Source: Gorillibacterium sp.
GTDB taxonomy: Bacteria; Bacillota; Bacilli; Paenibacillales; NBRC-103111
NCBI GenBank assembly: GCA_014380705.1
Contig: JACMJI010000169.1
Span: 1-7,743 of the forward strand
Reading direction: 5' to 3'
Length of the DNA stretch: 7,743 bases
Positions within the stretch are counted from its first letter, which is position 1. Each line of letters starts with the position of its first letter. Positions 1 through 4,862 of this stretch are shown piece after piece. The notes beneath the pieces were generated by a model. The model saw nothing but the letters and a program-made list of their open reading frames with translations, searched no databases and was not told where the DNA came from. Made by a program: the position numbers and the translations under genes.

Positions 1-1
1 T

Positions 2-892
2 ATCCTGCCCTGGCAAATGGTAGCGCAGAGTAAGGGTGCAGAACTGGTGTACCTTTATTGTGACGAAGCGGGCAAAATCTCAGACGATGAGCTTGAAAAA
101 ATAGACGAGCTTACGGCAATTGTTGCCTTTCCATATGTATCCAATGGCCTTGGCATCGTACATGATGTGGCTAAGCTCATTGACAAAGCACATCAGTACG
201 GAGCGATTGTGGTACTAGATGGTGCACAAGCAGCATCCCATTTTAAAGTGGATGTGCAAGCATTAGACATAGACTTTTTCGTGTTTTCTGGGCATAAGTG
301 CTTTGGACCCCAAGGTATTGGTGTATTATATGGGAAAAAGATGCTATTGAATCATATGCCCCCCTTTATGTTGGGAGGGGATATGATTGAATATGTTGAA
401 GAGCAAACCACTACCTTTGCAGAACTCCCTAAAAAGTTCGAAGCAGGTACTCAAAATGTTACGGGCGCCCTAGGTTTGGGGCTTGCAATAGACTTTATTG
501 AAGAGATTGGCGTAGAGCAAATCCATGAGCATGAGCAAATGCTCACTCAATATTGCTATGAGCAGCTCGAGGCACTGGATTTTGTGGAAATTTATGGCCC
601 ACAGTCTATGGCTGATCGAGGTGCTTTAATTACCTTTAATGTTAAAGACATCCACCCGCACGACGTGGCATCCATTTTGGACTATGAAGGTGTTGCGATA
701 CGAGCAGGCCATCATTGCTGCCAACCCCTCATGAACTTTTTAGAGGTTAATGCGTCCTGTCGGGTGAGTATCTCCATTTATAATTCTAAAGAAGATGTGG
801 ATGGGTTTATTGCGGCATTAAAAAAAGTAAGGGAGGTGTTTGGCTATGTCGTTGGACCAAATGTATTCAGAAATCATCATGGAGCACAATAA
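2..892 (+). CDS. sufS: Cysteine desulfurase SufS (5' end outside window)
   Basis: PLP-dependent group II cysteine desulfurase that takes sulfur from cysteine as a persulfide and passes it to SufU for Fe-S cluster assembly in the cytoplasm. The frame is open from base 2 and the first residues (ILPWQ) match the interior of the family, so the true start lies upstream and the ATG at 17 is internal. Visible hallmarks are VLDGAQ (PLP-contacting Asp and Gln), the PLP-lysine motif FSGHKCFGP, and the active-site Cys loop RAGHHCCQPLM, where the first Cys after the His pair is catalytic and the second takes the place of the usual Ala. A conserved Arg follows in NASCRVS, then the C-terminal IYNSKEDVDGFIAALK helix. 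The last ~16 residues (after REVF) are encoded by DNA that also encodes the start of sufU, so this tail is probably not conserved. It is translated with sufU as the end of a suf operon. Family assignment is very secure. Confidence 0.96.
   Translation: MLPWQMVAQSKGAELVYLYCDEAGKISDDELEKIDELTAIVAFPYVSNGLGIVHDVAKLIDKAHQYGAIVVLDGAQAASHFKVDVQALDIDFFVFSGHKCFGPQGIGVLYGKKMLLNHMPPFMLGGDMIEYVEEQTTTFAELPKKFEAGTQNVTGALGLGLAIDFIEEIGVEQIHEHEQMLTQYCYEQLEALDFVEIYGPQSMADRGALITFNVKDIHPHDVASILDYEGVAIRAGHHCCQPLMNFLEVNASCRVSISIYNSKEDVDGFIAALKKVREVFGYVVGPNVFRNHHGAQ
832..854 (+). promoter_or_regulatory. Ribosome binding site that decides the sufU start
   Basis: GGAGG at 832-836 lies 9 nt before the ATG at 846 but only 3 nt before the in-frame TTG at 840. 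The spacing favours ATG 846 as the sufU start, which also gives the expected N-terminus MSLDQMYSEII. The site lies inside the sufS coding sequence, so sufU translation is probably coupled to sufS. Confidence 0.75.
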
Positions 893-1280
893 AAGTGGTC
901 ACAATAAAAAAGAAATGATAGCTCCGGATGTAGTGGAAAGAGGTCATAATCCGAATTGTGGTGACGATTTAACCCTGCTACTTAAGCACGATGGCGAAAC
1001 CATTACGCAAGCAAGTTTTTTGGGATCAGGCTGTGCAATTAGTCAGGCTTCTATGTCCATCATGATCGACCTAATCAAAGGTAAAAAGCTGGAAGAGGTC
1101 CAGGAGCTGACAGATGTTTTCATGGCTATGATTCATAAAGAAGCACTTGAGATTGAAGCCCTTGAAAAACTGGAAGATGCTGCGATCTTTGAAAATCTAT
1201 CCAACATGCCTGCAAGGGTCAAATGTGGGACCTTAGGCTGGCATTGCTTGAAGGTATCCCTTCAGAAAATAGAGCAGTAG
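846..1280 (+). CDS. sufU: Fe-S assembly sulfur-transfer protein SufU
   Basis: Small zinc protein (144 aa from ATG 846) that accepts persulfide sulfur from SufS and hands it to the SufBCD scaffold; typical of Firmicutes. The IscU-fold motifs are complete: NCGD with Cys38 and Asp40, GSGCAIS with Cys63, and ARVKCGTLGW with Cys127. These are the expected zinc ligands. The ~20-residue insertion between the second and third Cys regions that separates SufU from IscU is present (KGKKLEEVQELTDVF and following). The family length is about 145 aa, so the gene is intact. It overlaps sufS by 47 nt in another frame and is followed 6 nt later by a strong terminator, so it ends the operon here; sufB, if present, is not directly downstream. 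The alternative TTG start at 840 would add only two residues. Confidence 0.96.
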   Translation: MSLDQMYSEIIMEHNKSGHNKKEMIAPDVVERGHNPNCGDDLTLLLKHDGETITQASFLGSGCAISQASMSIMIDLIKGKKLEEVQELTDVFMAMIHKEALEIEALEKLEDAAIFENLSNMPARVKCGTLGWHCLKVSLQKIEQ

Positions 1281-1286
1281 TATAGA

Positions 1287-1316
1287 AAAAAACACACTTT
1301 TCGGGGTGTGTTTTTT
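1287..1316 (+). terminator. Intrinsic terminator of the suf operon
   Basis: A perfect 11-bp stem pairs the A-rich/CACAC arm at 1287-1297 with the GTGTG/T6 arm at 1306-1316, closing an 8-nt loop (TTTTCGGG). The right arm ends in six T. It starts 6 nt after the sufU stop. The A-tract on the left arm could also let it work from the opposite strand. Confidence 0.9.
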
Positions 1317-1398
1317 GTTGATTTGAATGCATTTTATCTGTTTGCTAAGAAAGGTAATATAACCTGTAGTATTTTGTAAGCATATTAGTAACTTCTTC

Positions 1399-1427
1399 TT
1401 GATACACCATTCCTATTATGGTATCTT
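1399..1427 (+). promoter_or_regulatory. Candidate promoter for the acetyltransferase/tRNA-Pro unit
   Basis: TTGATA at 1399-1404 (5 of 6 to the sigma-A -35) is separated by 17 nt from TATCTT at 1422-1427 (4 of 6 to the -10). It lies after the suf terminator and would give a leader of about 50 nt. The TATAAT at 1466-1471 was not chosen because it would start transcription at the ribosome binding site. The area is A+T-rich, so chance matches are likely. Confidence 0.35.
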
Positions 1428-1459
1428 AATATTATCTAATTCATTTTATCAATATTAAG
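1425..1459 (+). repeat. 9-bp inverted repeat in the acetyltransferase leader
   Basis: CTTAATATT at 1425-1433 is the exact reverse complement of AATATTAAG at 1451-1459, with 17 nt between. It overlaps the predicted -10/start region, so it could be an operator or a weak leader hairpin. No T-tract follows, so it is not a terminator. It is made almost only of A and T, which raises the chance of coincidence. Confidence 0.35.
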
Positions 1460-1486
1460 CTTAATTATAATCAGGAGGATTTCAAA

Positions 1487-1930
1487 ATGACCTATTGCAT
1501 ACGTGAGGCAAACGAGATGGATCTAGAACCTTTGAGTTGTTTGATGTCTCAGTTGGTTGATAAAACGATAACCGTGGAGATGATGAAAAATCGGTTGGCG
1601 TTTGTACAGAGTAGCCCAATTGATTATCTTTATGTATATGAAAGTGAGGGTCGGGTGCTTGGGGCATTGGGTTTCAGAATGCGTGAATGTATAGAACAAG
1701 TCAAAAGATACGGAGAAATTTCTGTGCTCGTTGTGGATGCAGATGCAAAAAGAATGGGAATAGGGGGCCGATTAGAAGCCTTCGCAGTAGATTGTGCGAG
1801 AGCTCATGATTGCCAAGGTACCTGGCTGGTTTCAGGTTTACATAGAAAAGAAGAAGCGCATATTTTTTATAAAGAGCGGGGTTATCAAACTACGGGAAAT
1901 AGATTCATAAAAGATTTAGTACTAGAGTAA
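1487..1930 (+). CDS. GNAT-family N-acetyltransferase
   Basis: 147-aa protein of the GCN5-related acetyltransferase fold, which transfers acetyl from acetyl-CoA to an amine. The N-terminus YCIREANEMDLEPLSCLM is the usual first strand and helix. Strands around residues 47-63 (YLYVYES…VLGALGF) are followed by motif A at about 77-98 (EISVLVVDADAKRMGIGGRL), with the pyrophosphate-binding loop K88-R89-M90-G91-I92-G93. The C-terminal AHIFYKERGYQTTG is motif B. The length is normal for a single-domain GNAT. AGGAGG at 1473-1478 sits 8 nt before the ATG, so the start is secure. The gene follows the suf terminator and lies 14 nt before tRNA-Pro, with which it may be co-transcribed. The substrate cannot be told from sequence; small-molecule or protein N-acetylation are both possible. 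Confidence 0.88.
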   Translation: MTYCIREANEMDLEPLSCLMSQLVDKTITVEMMKNRLAFVQSSPIDYLYVYESEGRVLGALGFRMRECIEQVKRYGEISVLVVDADAKRMGIGGRLEAFAVDCARAHDCQGTWLVSGLHRKEEAHIFYKERGYQTTGNRFIKDLVLE

Positions 1931-1944
1931 TGTAGTAGTAATAT

Positions 1945-2018
1945 CGGAGTGTGGCTCAGCTTGGTAGAGCGCTTGGTTCGGGACCAAGAGGTCGTGGGTT
2001 CGAATCCCGCTACTCCGA
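1945..2018 (+). tRNA. tRNA-Pro (anticodon CGG)
   Basis: A full cloverleaf can be drawn. The acceptor stem is 1945-1951 with 2011-2017 (one G·U pair). The D stem GCTC/GAGC is 1954-1957 with 1967-1970. The anticodon stem CTTGG/CCAAG is 1972-1976 with 1984-1988, around the loop TTCGGGA with anticodon CGG at 1979-1981. The variable loop has 5 nt, and the T arm GTGGG-TTCGAAT-CCCGC is 1994-2010. The discriminator is A2018. CCA is not encoded (TTG follows), so it must be added by tRNA nucleotidyltransferase. It reads CCG codons. It sits 14 nt after the acetyltransferase stop and 9 nt before a terminator. Confidence 0.96.
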
Positions 2019-2027
2019 TTGATAGAA

Positions 2028-2060
2028 GGGGGCTTTGCTTAAGATGCAAGGTCCTTTTTT
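2028..2060 (+). terminator. Intrinsic terminator behind tRNA-Pro (repeat copy A)
   Basis: The arm GGGCTTTGC (2030-2038) pairs with GCAAGGTCC (2046-2054), using two G·U pairs and closing the loop TTAAGAT. Six T follow at 2055-2060. It begins 9 nt after tRNA-Pro. The hairpin is identical in sequence to the one at 3124-3155. Confidence 0.88.
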
Positions 2061-2102
2061 ATGTGAGATGTACCACGCGTGTACCAACGGGAGAATTTAT
2101 AG
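2029..2102 (+). repeat. Direct repeat copy A (terminator plus 3' flank)
   Basis: 74 nt that match 3124-3199 with 4 substitutions and 2 single-base indels (about 92%). The shared part covers the terminator hairpin and ~42 nt beyond it, ending GGGAGAATT-TATAG. The flank holds two TGTACC-containing units about 11 nt apart (2069 and 2080). Compared with copy B, one base is missing from the first unit and a C-to-G change breaks the short CCCGT/ACGGG inverted repeat. Both copies lie in the same orientation, 1,095 nt apart. Confidence 0.85.
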
Positions 2103-2135
2103 AAAGGCAACTTTATATTAAAACATGAATTTAAA

Positions 2136-2144
2136 TGCTATAAT
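2136..2144 (+). promoter_or_regulatory. Candidate extended -10 promoter for the nif3-like gene
   Basis: TGCTATAAT contains a perfect TATAAT at 2139-2144 preceded by the TGN of an extended -10. No good -35 is seen 16-18 nt upstream (TATTAA at 2116-2121 at best), which extended -10 promoters tolerate. It is downstream of terminator A and would give a ~58-nt leader to the ATG at 2209. Confidence 0.5.
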
Positions 2145-2208
2145 TAGACTGAAAAAGTGAATTCCCCAAATAATATAAAATTCTATCTCATTCAGGAGGA
2201 AAAATATA

Positions 2209-2730
2209 ATGAAGGCAATAGACATAAACAATTTCTTTTTAAGTAAAGGCGCTTGGATTGACAAGGATAATACGGTTGACAGGATTATAATAGGTAATCC
2301 TGATAAGGATATTAGGACAATTCTTGTAACCTGGATCAGTGATTTAAAGGCTGTTAAGGCGGCAATAGAAGGAGGCTTTGATATGCTGATTACCCATGAG
2401 CCAACCTTCTGGATCCATGAAAATGAAGTTCGGGAGTTGGAAAATCTTAGAGAAGGTTCCTCGAAAAAGAAAGTAGGTCTTGAAAAGAAGAAACTCATCG
2501 AAGATAATGGACTCGTAATTCTTAGAAATCATGATTTGTGGGATAGGATTCCAGAGATAGGTATGCCTTGGACATGGGGTAGATTTTTGGGTATGGGCGA
2601 TAAGCCTGTTTGCATCGATGCAGAAGCGTATCAGCATAGGTATGATATTGCGCCTATTACACTTGGGCAGCTGACTAAAAGGATAGCAGGTAAAACAGCG
2701 GAACTTGGAGATGCGTATATATACAGATGA
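2209..2730 (+). CDS. NIF3-like dinuclear metal-centre protein, N-terminal part (split gene)
   Basis: 173-aa ORF with the N-terminal two thirds of a NIF3/YbgI-family protein, a hexamer-forming dimetal protein often labelled GTP cyclohydrolase I type 2. Family features seen are ILVTWISDLKAVKAAIEGGFDMLITHEPTFW, with His63 as a metal ligand followed by Glu where many members have a second His, and NHDLWD with His108 and Asp112 at the family's four-residue spacing. The ORF ends at GDAYIYR-stop. The rest of the domain, with the final His/Glu ligands, continues in another frame from 2727. Removing one TA from the TATATATA at 2716-2723 would join both parts into a 272-aa protein, near the shorter family length. 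AGGAGG at 2194-2199 is 9 nt before the ATG. The true substrate of this family is not settled. The gene is probably damaged, or contains a sequence error. Confidence 0.82.
   Translation: MKAIDINNFFLSKGAWIDKDNTVDRIIIGNPDKDIRTILVTWISDLKAVKAAIEGGFDMLITHEPTFWIHENEVRELENLREGSSKKKVGLEKKKLIEDNGLVILRNHDLWDRIPEIGMPWTWGRFLGMGDKPVCIDAEAYQHRYDIAPITLGQLTKRIAGKTAELGDAYIYR
2716..2723 (+). repeat. (TA)4 tract at the nif3 frame break
   Basis: TATATATA sits between GCG and CAG exactly where the reading frame changes. With (TA)3 the frame would read GDAYIQMIGDEN straight through. This is the most economical place for the frameshift and a natural substrate for replication or transcription slippage. It is not a standard -1 ribosomal slippery heptamer. 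Confidence 0.7.
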
Positions 2731-3029
2731 TTGGTGATGAAAATACGATAGTATCTAAAGTGGGAATAGGAACAGGATGCTTATGCAACATCTCAACCTT
2801 TATGGATATGGGATGTGATGTTTCTATTGTTTGTGATGATGGCGCGAGTTATTGGTCAGATCTGAAGTTTGCAATGGATGCAGGTCACACAGTAATTCGT
2901 GTAAATCATGGAACCTCTGAGGAGCTCGGAATGATAACCATGACAGAATATATAAATAGTCAATTAGACCCTATTAAGGCACAGTATTTACCACATAAGT
3001 TTGAAGTAAAGATGGTAGGAAATAAATAA
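2727..3029 (+). CDS. NIF3-like dinuclear metal-centre protein, C-terminal part (split gene)
   Basis: 100-aa ORF holding the missing end of the NIF3 domain. IVSKVGIGTGCLCN resembles the conserved glycine-rich turn in the family's C-terminal region. VNHGTSEELGM supplies His61 and Glu65, at the H-x3-E spacing of the last two metal ligands. The ATG at 2727 overlaps the upstream stop as ATGA, so termination-reinitiation could make this half as a separate chain, although no clear Shine-Dalgarno is seen just upstream. The two halves together carry the expected metal ligands except the second His of the HH pair, so pairing of the chains is imaginable but unproven. The simpler reading is a frameshifted pseudogene. 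Nothing marks a terminator directly after it; the next one is 3124-3155. Confidence 0.75.
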   Translation: MIGDENTIVSKVGIGTGCLCNISTFMDMGCDVSIVCDDGASYWSDLKFAMDAGHTVIRVNHGTSEELGMITMTEYINSQLDPIKAQYLPHKFEVKMVGNK

Positions 3030-3060
3030 TACATTTAGCGTTATAAAAATATTTTTTGTG

Positions 3061-3119
3061 GTTTCTCCATTTACAATTCAAAAGAAGATGTGGATGGTTT
3101 TATTGCGGCATTAAAATAA
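3061..3119 (+). pseudogene. Remnant of the 3' end of a second sufS-like gene
   Basis: Bases 3061-3116 match 768-823 inside sufS at 52 of 56 positions. Read in frame (3063-3119) they encode FSIYNSKEDVDGFIAALK and then TAA. Three of the four differences are synonymous third-position changes (TAT/TAC, TCT/TCA, GGG/GGT); the fourth, at the junction end, changes Ile to Phe. This pattern points to divergence while still a working gene, followed by loss of everything upstream. There is no start codon or ribosome site, so the remnant is not a gene today. Similarity stops abruptly at about 3060, which marks a recombination junction. Confidence 0.8.
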
Positions 3120-3123
3120 AAGT

Positions 3124-3155
3124 GGGGCTTTGCTTAAGATGCAAGGTCCTTTTTT
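3124..3155 (+). terminator. Intrinsic terminator, copy B
   Basis: Same hairpin as the tRNA-Pro terminator: arm 3125-3133 pairs with 3141-3149 around TTAAGAT, then six T at 3150-3155. It stands 4 nt after the stop of the sufS remnant and 94 nt after the nif3 C-terminal ORF, so it likely ends nif3 transcription and insulates the ROK promoter. Confidence 0.85.
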
Positions 3156-3199
3156 AATGGGAAATGTACCAACCCGTGTACCAACGGGAGAATTAATAG
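3124..3199 (+). repeat. Direct repeat copy B (terminator plus 3' flank)
   Basis: 76 nt matching 2029-2102 at about 92%. Beyond the hairpin it holds two 12-bp units, TGTACCAACCCG (3165-3176) and TGTACCAACGGG (3177-3188). These also create a short inverted repeat, CCCGT-GTACCA-ACGGG at 3173-3188. The flank is as well conserved as the terminator, so the repeat is more than a shared terminator. Confidence 0.85.
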
Positions 3200-3237
3200 T
3201 CACCCAATTGCATATAGAAGAAATCATAGGAGGATCA

Positions 3238-3318
3238 ATGCTACCTACGAATGAAACAGTAAGGGATACTGCGTTAGCAAGCTGGCTTATTCGAGCCAAA
3301 AAGCTAATGGTATTCTAG
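3238..3318 (+). CDS. Short orphan ORF (26 aa), possibly a gene remnant
   Basis: MLPTNETVRDTALASWLIRA and six more residues. AGGAGG at 3228-3233 precedes the ATG, though the 4-nt gap is short. The composition looks like the amphipathic N-terminus of a normal protein rather than random A+T-rich DNA. It ends 35 nt before the ROK promoter. The frame is open further upstream to an ATG at 3130, but that ATG lies in the terminator hairpin and is not a credible start. I do not recognise the peptide. It may be a truncated N-terminus left by deletion, a small peptide gene, or chance. Confidence 0.3.
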   Translation: MLPTNETVRDTALASWLIRAKKLMVF

Positions 3319-3353
3319 ATAGATACAAAATAATTAACTTAAGAAAAAAATAG

Positions 3354-3382
3354 TTGACACAGTGATGATATTGGATTAAACT
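3354..3382 (+). promoter_or_regulatory. Promoter of the ROK/mms sugar operon
   Basis: Perfect -35 TTGACA (3354-3359), a 17-nt spacer, and TAAACT (3377-3382, 4 of 6) as -10. The expected transcription start near 3389 falls within the repeated operator that follows. This is the best promoter in the window. Confidence 0.72.
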
Positions 3383-3433
3383 ATTAACAAAGTGAATCAA
3401 TTAACAGAGTTAATCAATTAACAGAGTATATGC
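3383..3433 (+). promoter_or_regulatory. Triple 17-bp repeat, likely ROK operator
   Basis: Three head-to-tail units start with ATTAACAnAGT: 3383-3399, 3400-3416 and 3417-3433. The middle unit contains the perfect palindrome ATTAAC-AGA-GTTAAT (3400-3414). The first unit has one mismatch to it (GTGAAT) and the third diverges in its right half. The array starts directly after the -10 and covers the predicted transcription start, where a bound repressor would block initiation. Units 17 bp apart place neighbouring sites about 1.6 helical turns apart. The neighbouring ROK repressor is the obvious candidate ligand; that is inferred, not shown. Confidence 0.65.
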
Positions 3434-3465
3434 ACTCTAATTCAGTAAGAGGACGGTATGTAAAA

Positions 3466-4695
3466 ATGAGAGGTGCAATTGGAAAAAATAATAGTGATTT
3501 GACTGAAATGAATCGCTCGGGTATTGTAAAAATATTACAACAGCAGGAGGTGTGTTCCCGGGCGGACATTGCTAGACAAATGGGGCTTACCCAAGCGGCT
3601 ATTTCAAAAATAGTTGCTTCGATGATGGAAATGGGTATTTTAGCAGAGGTGGGTATTATAACGGGTAGCGACAACCGCCGTTCAATAGGGCTTAGACTGA
3701 ACGCCGACAGACATCAAATCATTGGGGTAAAGTTTGCAAGAGAGATGTTCGCGGTGGGTGTGTTCGATATTTCAGGCAAAATATACACCCAAACCGAAAC
3801 GAAGTATTCACTTGAGGAAAATCCCCAAAAGGTTATTTCTGCTATGAAAAAGCAGTTACATAATATGTTGAAAAAGTATGAAAATGTAGTATCCATTGGT
3901 CTTGCTGTTCCGGGGCCTTACTTGCGGGATGAAGGGCGTATTGCGGTCGTGACCCAAATGTCTGCTTGGCACACGATTAATTTTATTGAAGAATTCAAGG
4001 AAGAAGAGTTTCACAAGCCTGTTTTTATAGAGCATGATGCAAACGCAGGCGCGTTGGCTGAATGGTTGTTTGGAGGGCATGACCCGTCCCTGAGCTCGTT
4101 GGCCTATTTTCTGATAGGCGAAGGCGTGGGTTTAGGTATTATTGAGCGTGGCAAACTTTTTTTTGGTGTGCAGGGTACTGCATGTGAAATTGGGCATGTT
4201 AGCGTGGACGTCCAAGGTCCGCGCTGTGAATGTGGGAACTATGGCTGCCTTGAGTTGTATAGTTCGTCTTCGGCCTTATGGAAGAAAGCGCAAAAACATG
4301 TGCTGGAAGGCCTTCCTAGCGGAAAGCTACAAAGCAGTGACGCCTGCAACGCCGTTTTTGAAGCGGCGCGTGCCGGCAATCAAAAAGCGTTGGACGTGGT
4401 GCGAGAAACAGCGGAGTATATCGGTTACGGCTGTGTTACTCTGATAAACGCCTATAACCCCGACATTATTATCATTGGCGATGTCGTATCTCAGGGAGGG
4501 GATTTGCTGATGCCTACTATTCTGGAAGTGGTAAAGCAGCGTGTTATTCCTGAACTGCACACCAGAGTGCAGATTAAAATATCCAACCTCCAGGTAGACC
4601 CAACCCTTTATGGCGCAGCCGCTACAGCAACGAATAAGGTGTTACAGCTACCCAGTATGTTTTCTGCGGCTGGCAAATGGGGGCGCGGCAAATGA
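3466..4695 (+). CDS. ROK-family transcriptional repressor (NagC/XylR type)
   Basis: 409-aa regulator with an N-terminal winged helix-turn-helix (about 15-75: SGIVKILQQQ…SRADIARQMGLTQAAISKIV) and a C-terminal sugar-kinase-like ROK domain. The ROK part shows VSIGLAVPGPYL, the sugar-site motif HDANAGALAE (Asp191), LIGEGVGLGII, and the zinc cluster EIGH…CECGNYGC (His244, Cys254, Cys256, Cys261). Such proteins bind DNA until a sugar ligand releases them. ATG 3466 is preferred: the in-frame ATG at 3430 lies in the third operator repeat and has no ribosome site, while AGAGGA at 3448-3453 serves 3466, with a rather long 12-nt gap. Its first-gene position behind its own operator suggests autoregulated control of the mms transporter. 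The sugar is unknown. Confidence 0.9.
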   Translation: MRGAIGKNNSDLTEMNRSGIVKILQQQEVCSRADIARQMGLTQAAISKIVASMMEMGILAEVGIITGSDNRRSIGLRLNADRHQIIGVKFAREMFAVGVFDISGKIYTQTETKYSLEENPQKVISAMKKQLHNMLKKYENVVSIGLAVPGPYLRDEGRIAVVTQMSAWHTINFIEEFKEEEFHKPVFIEHDANAGALAEWLFGGHDPSLSSLAYFLIGEGVGLGIIERGKLFFGVQGTACEIGHVSVDVQGPRCECGNYGCLELYSSSSALWKKAQKHVLEGLPSGKLQSSDACNAVFEAARAGNQKALDVVRETAEYIGYGCVTLINAYNPDIIIIGDVVSQGGDLLMPTILEVVKQRVIPELHTRVQIKISNLQVDPTLYGAAATATNKVLQLPSMFSAAGKWGRGK

Positions 4696-4862
4696 TTACT
4701 CCCGAAACAATGCAATATAAAATGGTCTTTTGCGATATTGATGGAACGCTCATAGACTCAGCACATCGCATTTCAGGCGTGATCGAAGGACTTAAACAGT
4801 TGAATTTTGCGGAAAATCGCAATAATATTTGCTTGCAAAGTGCAAGCGTATGGGGAGTGTGA
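4692..4862 (+). pseudogene. Truncated HAD-superfamily (Cof-type) hydrolase
   Basis: 56-residue ORF overlapping the ROK stop as ATGA. MVFCDIDGTLIDSAHRISG is the HAD motif I (nucleophile and acid/base Asp of DxDGT) followed by the Cof-type continuation, then GVIEGLKQLN. After about residue 37 (LNFAENRNNICLQSASVWGV) family resemblance disappears and the frame stops. Full Cof-type enzymes have about 260-290 aa with motifs II-IV and a cap domain, none of which fits before mmsA at 4865. It therefore looks like the 5' stub of a sugar-phosphate phosphatase whose remainder was deleted. The stub may still be translated through coupling to ROK but cannot be catalytic. Confidence 0.75.
4831..4847 (+). 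repeat. Perfect 6-bp inverted repeat upstream of mmsA
   Basis: GCTTGC (4831-4836) and GCAAGC (4842-4847) flank AAAGT. The small hairpin ends 5 nt before the mmsA Shine-Dalgarno GGGGAG (4852-4857). With no T-tract it is not a terminator. It could tune mmsA translation or mark the deletion junction in the HAD stub. Confidence 0.45.

Noticed and set aside
2716..2730. Programmed -1 ribosomal frameshift to join the nif3 halves
   Set aside because: There is no X-XXY-YYZ slippery heptamer, and TA-repeat slippage moves by two bases rather than one. No strong downstream hairpin was seen. Replication slippage or reinitiation at ATGA explains the layout better.
3045..3056. AAAAATATTTTT palindrome as a terminator of nif3
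   Set aside because: The stem would be only A-T pairs with almost no loop, too weak for intrinsic termination. The hairpin at 3124-3155 is the real candidate.
3130..3237. Longer reading of the small ORF from ATG 3130
   Set aside because: The start lies in the terminator hairpin and the extra residues are just translated repeat B, so this part is not coding.
3383..3433. Short CRISPR-like array
   Set aside because: The 17-bp units abut without spacers and sit at a promoter start site; they are an operator-like tandem repeat, not repeats separated by spacers.
3430..3465. Upstream ATG (3430) as the ROK start
   Set aside because: It lies in the third operator repeat, lacks a Shine-Dalgarno, and adds 12 residues (MHSNSVRGRYVK) not needed by the winged-helix domain. 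ATG 3466 is better, although its own spacing is long.
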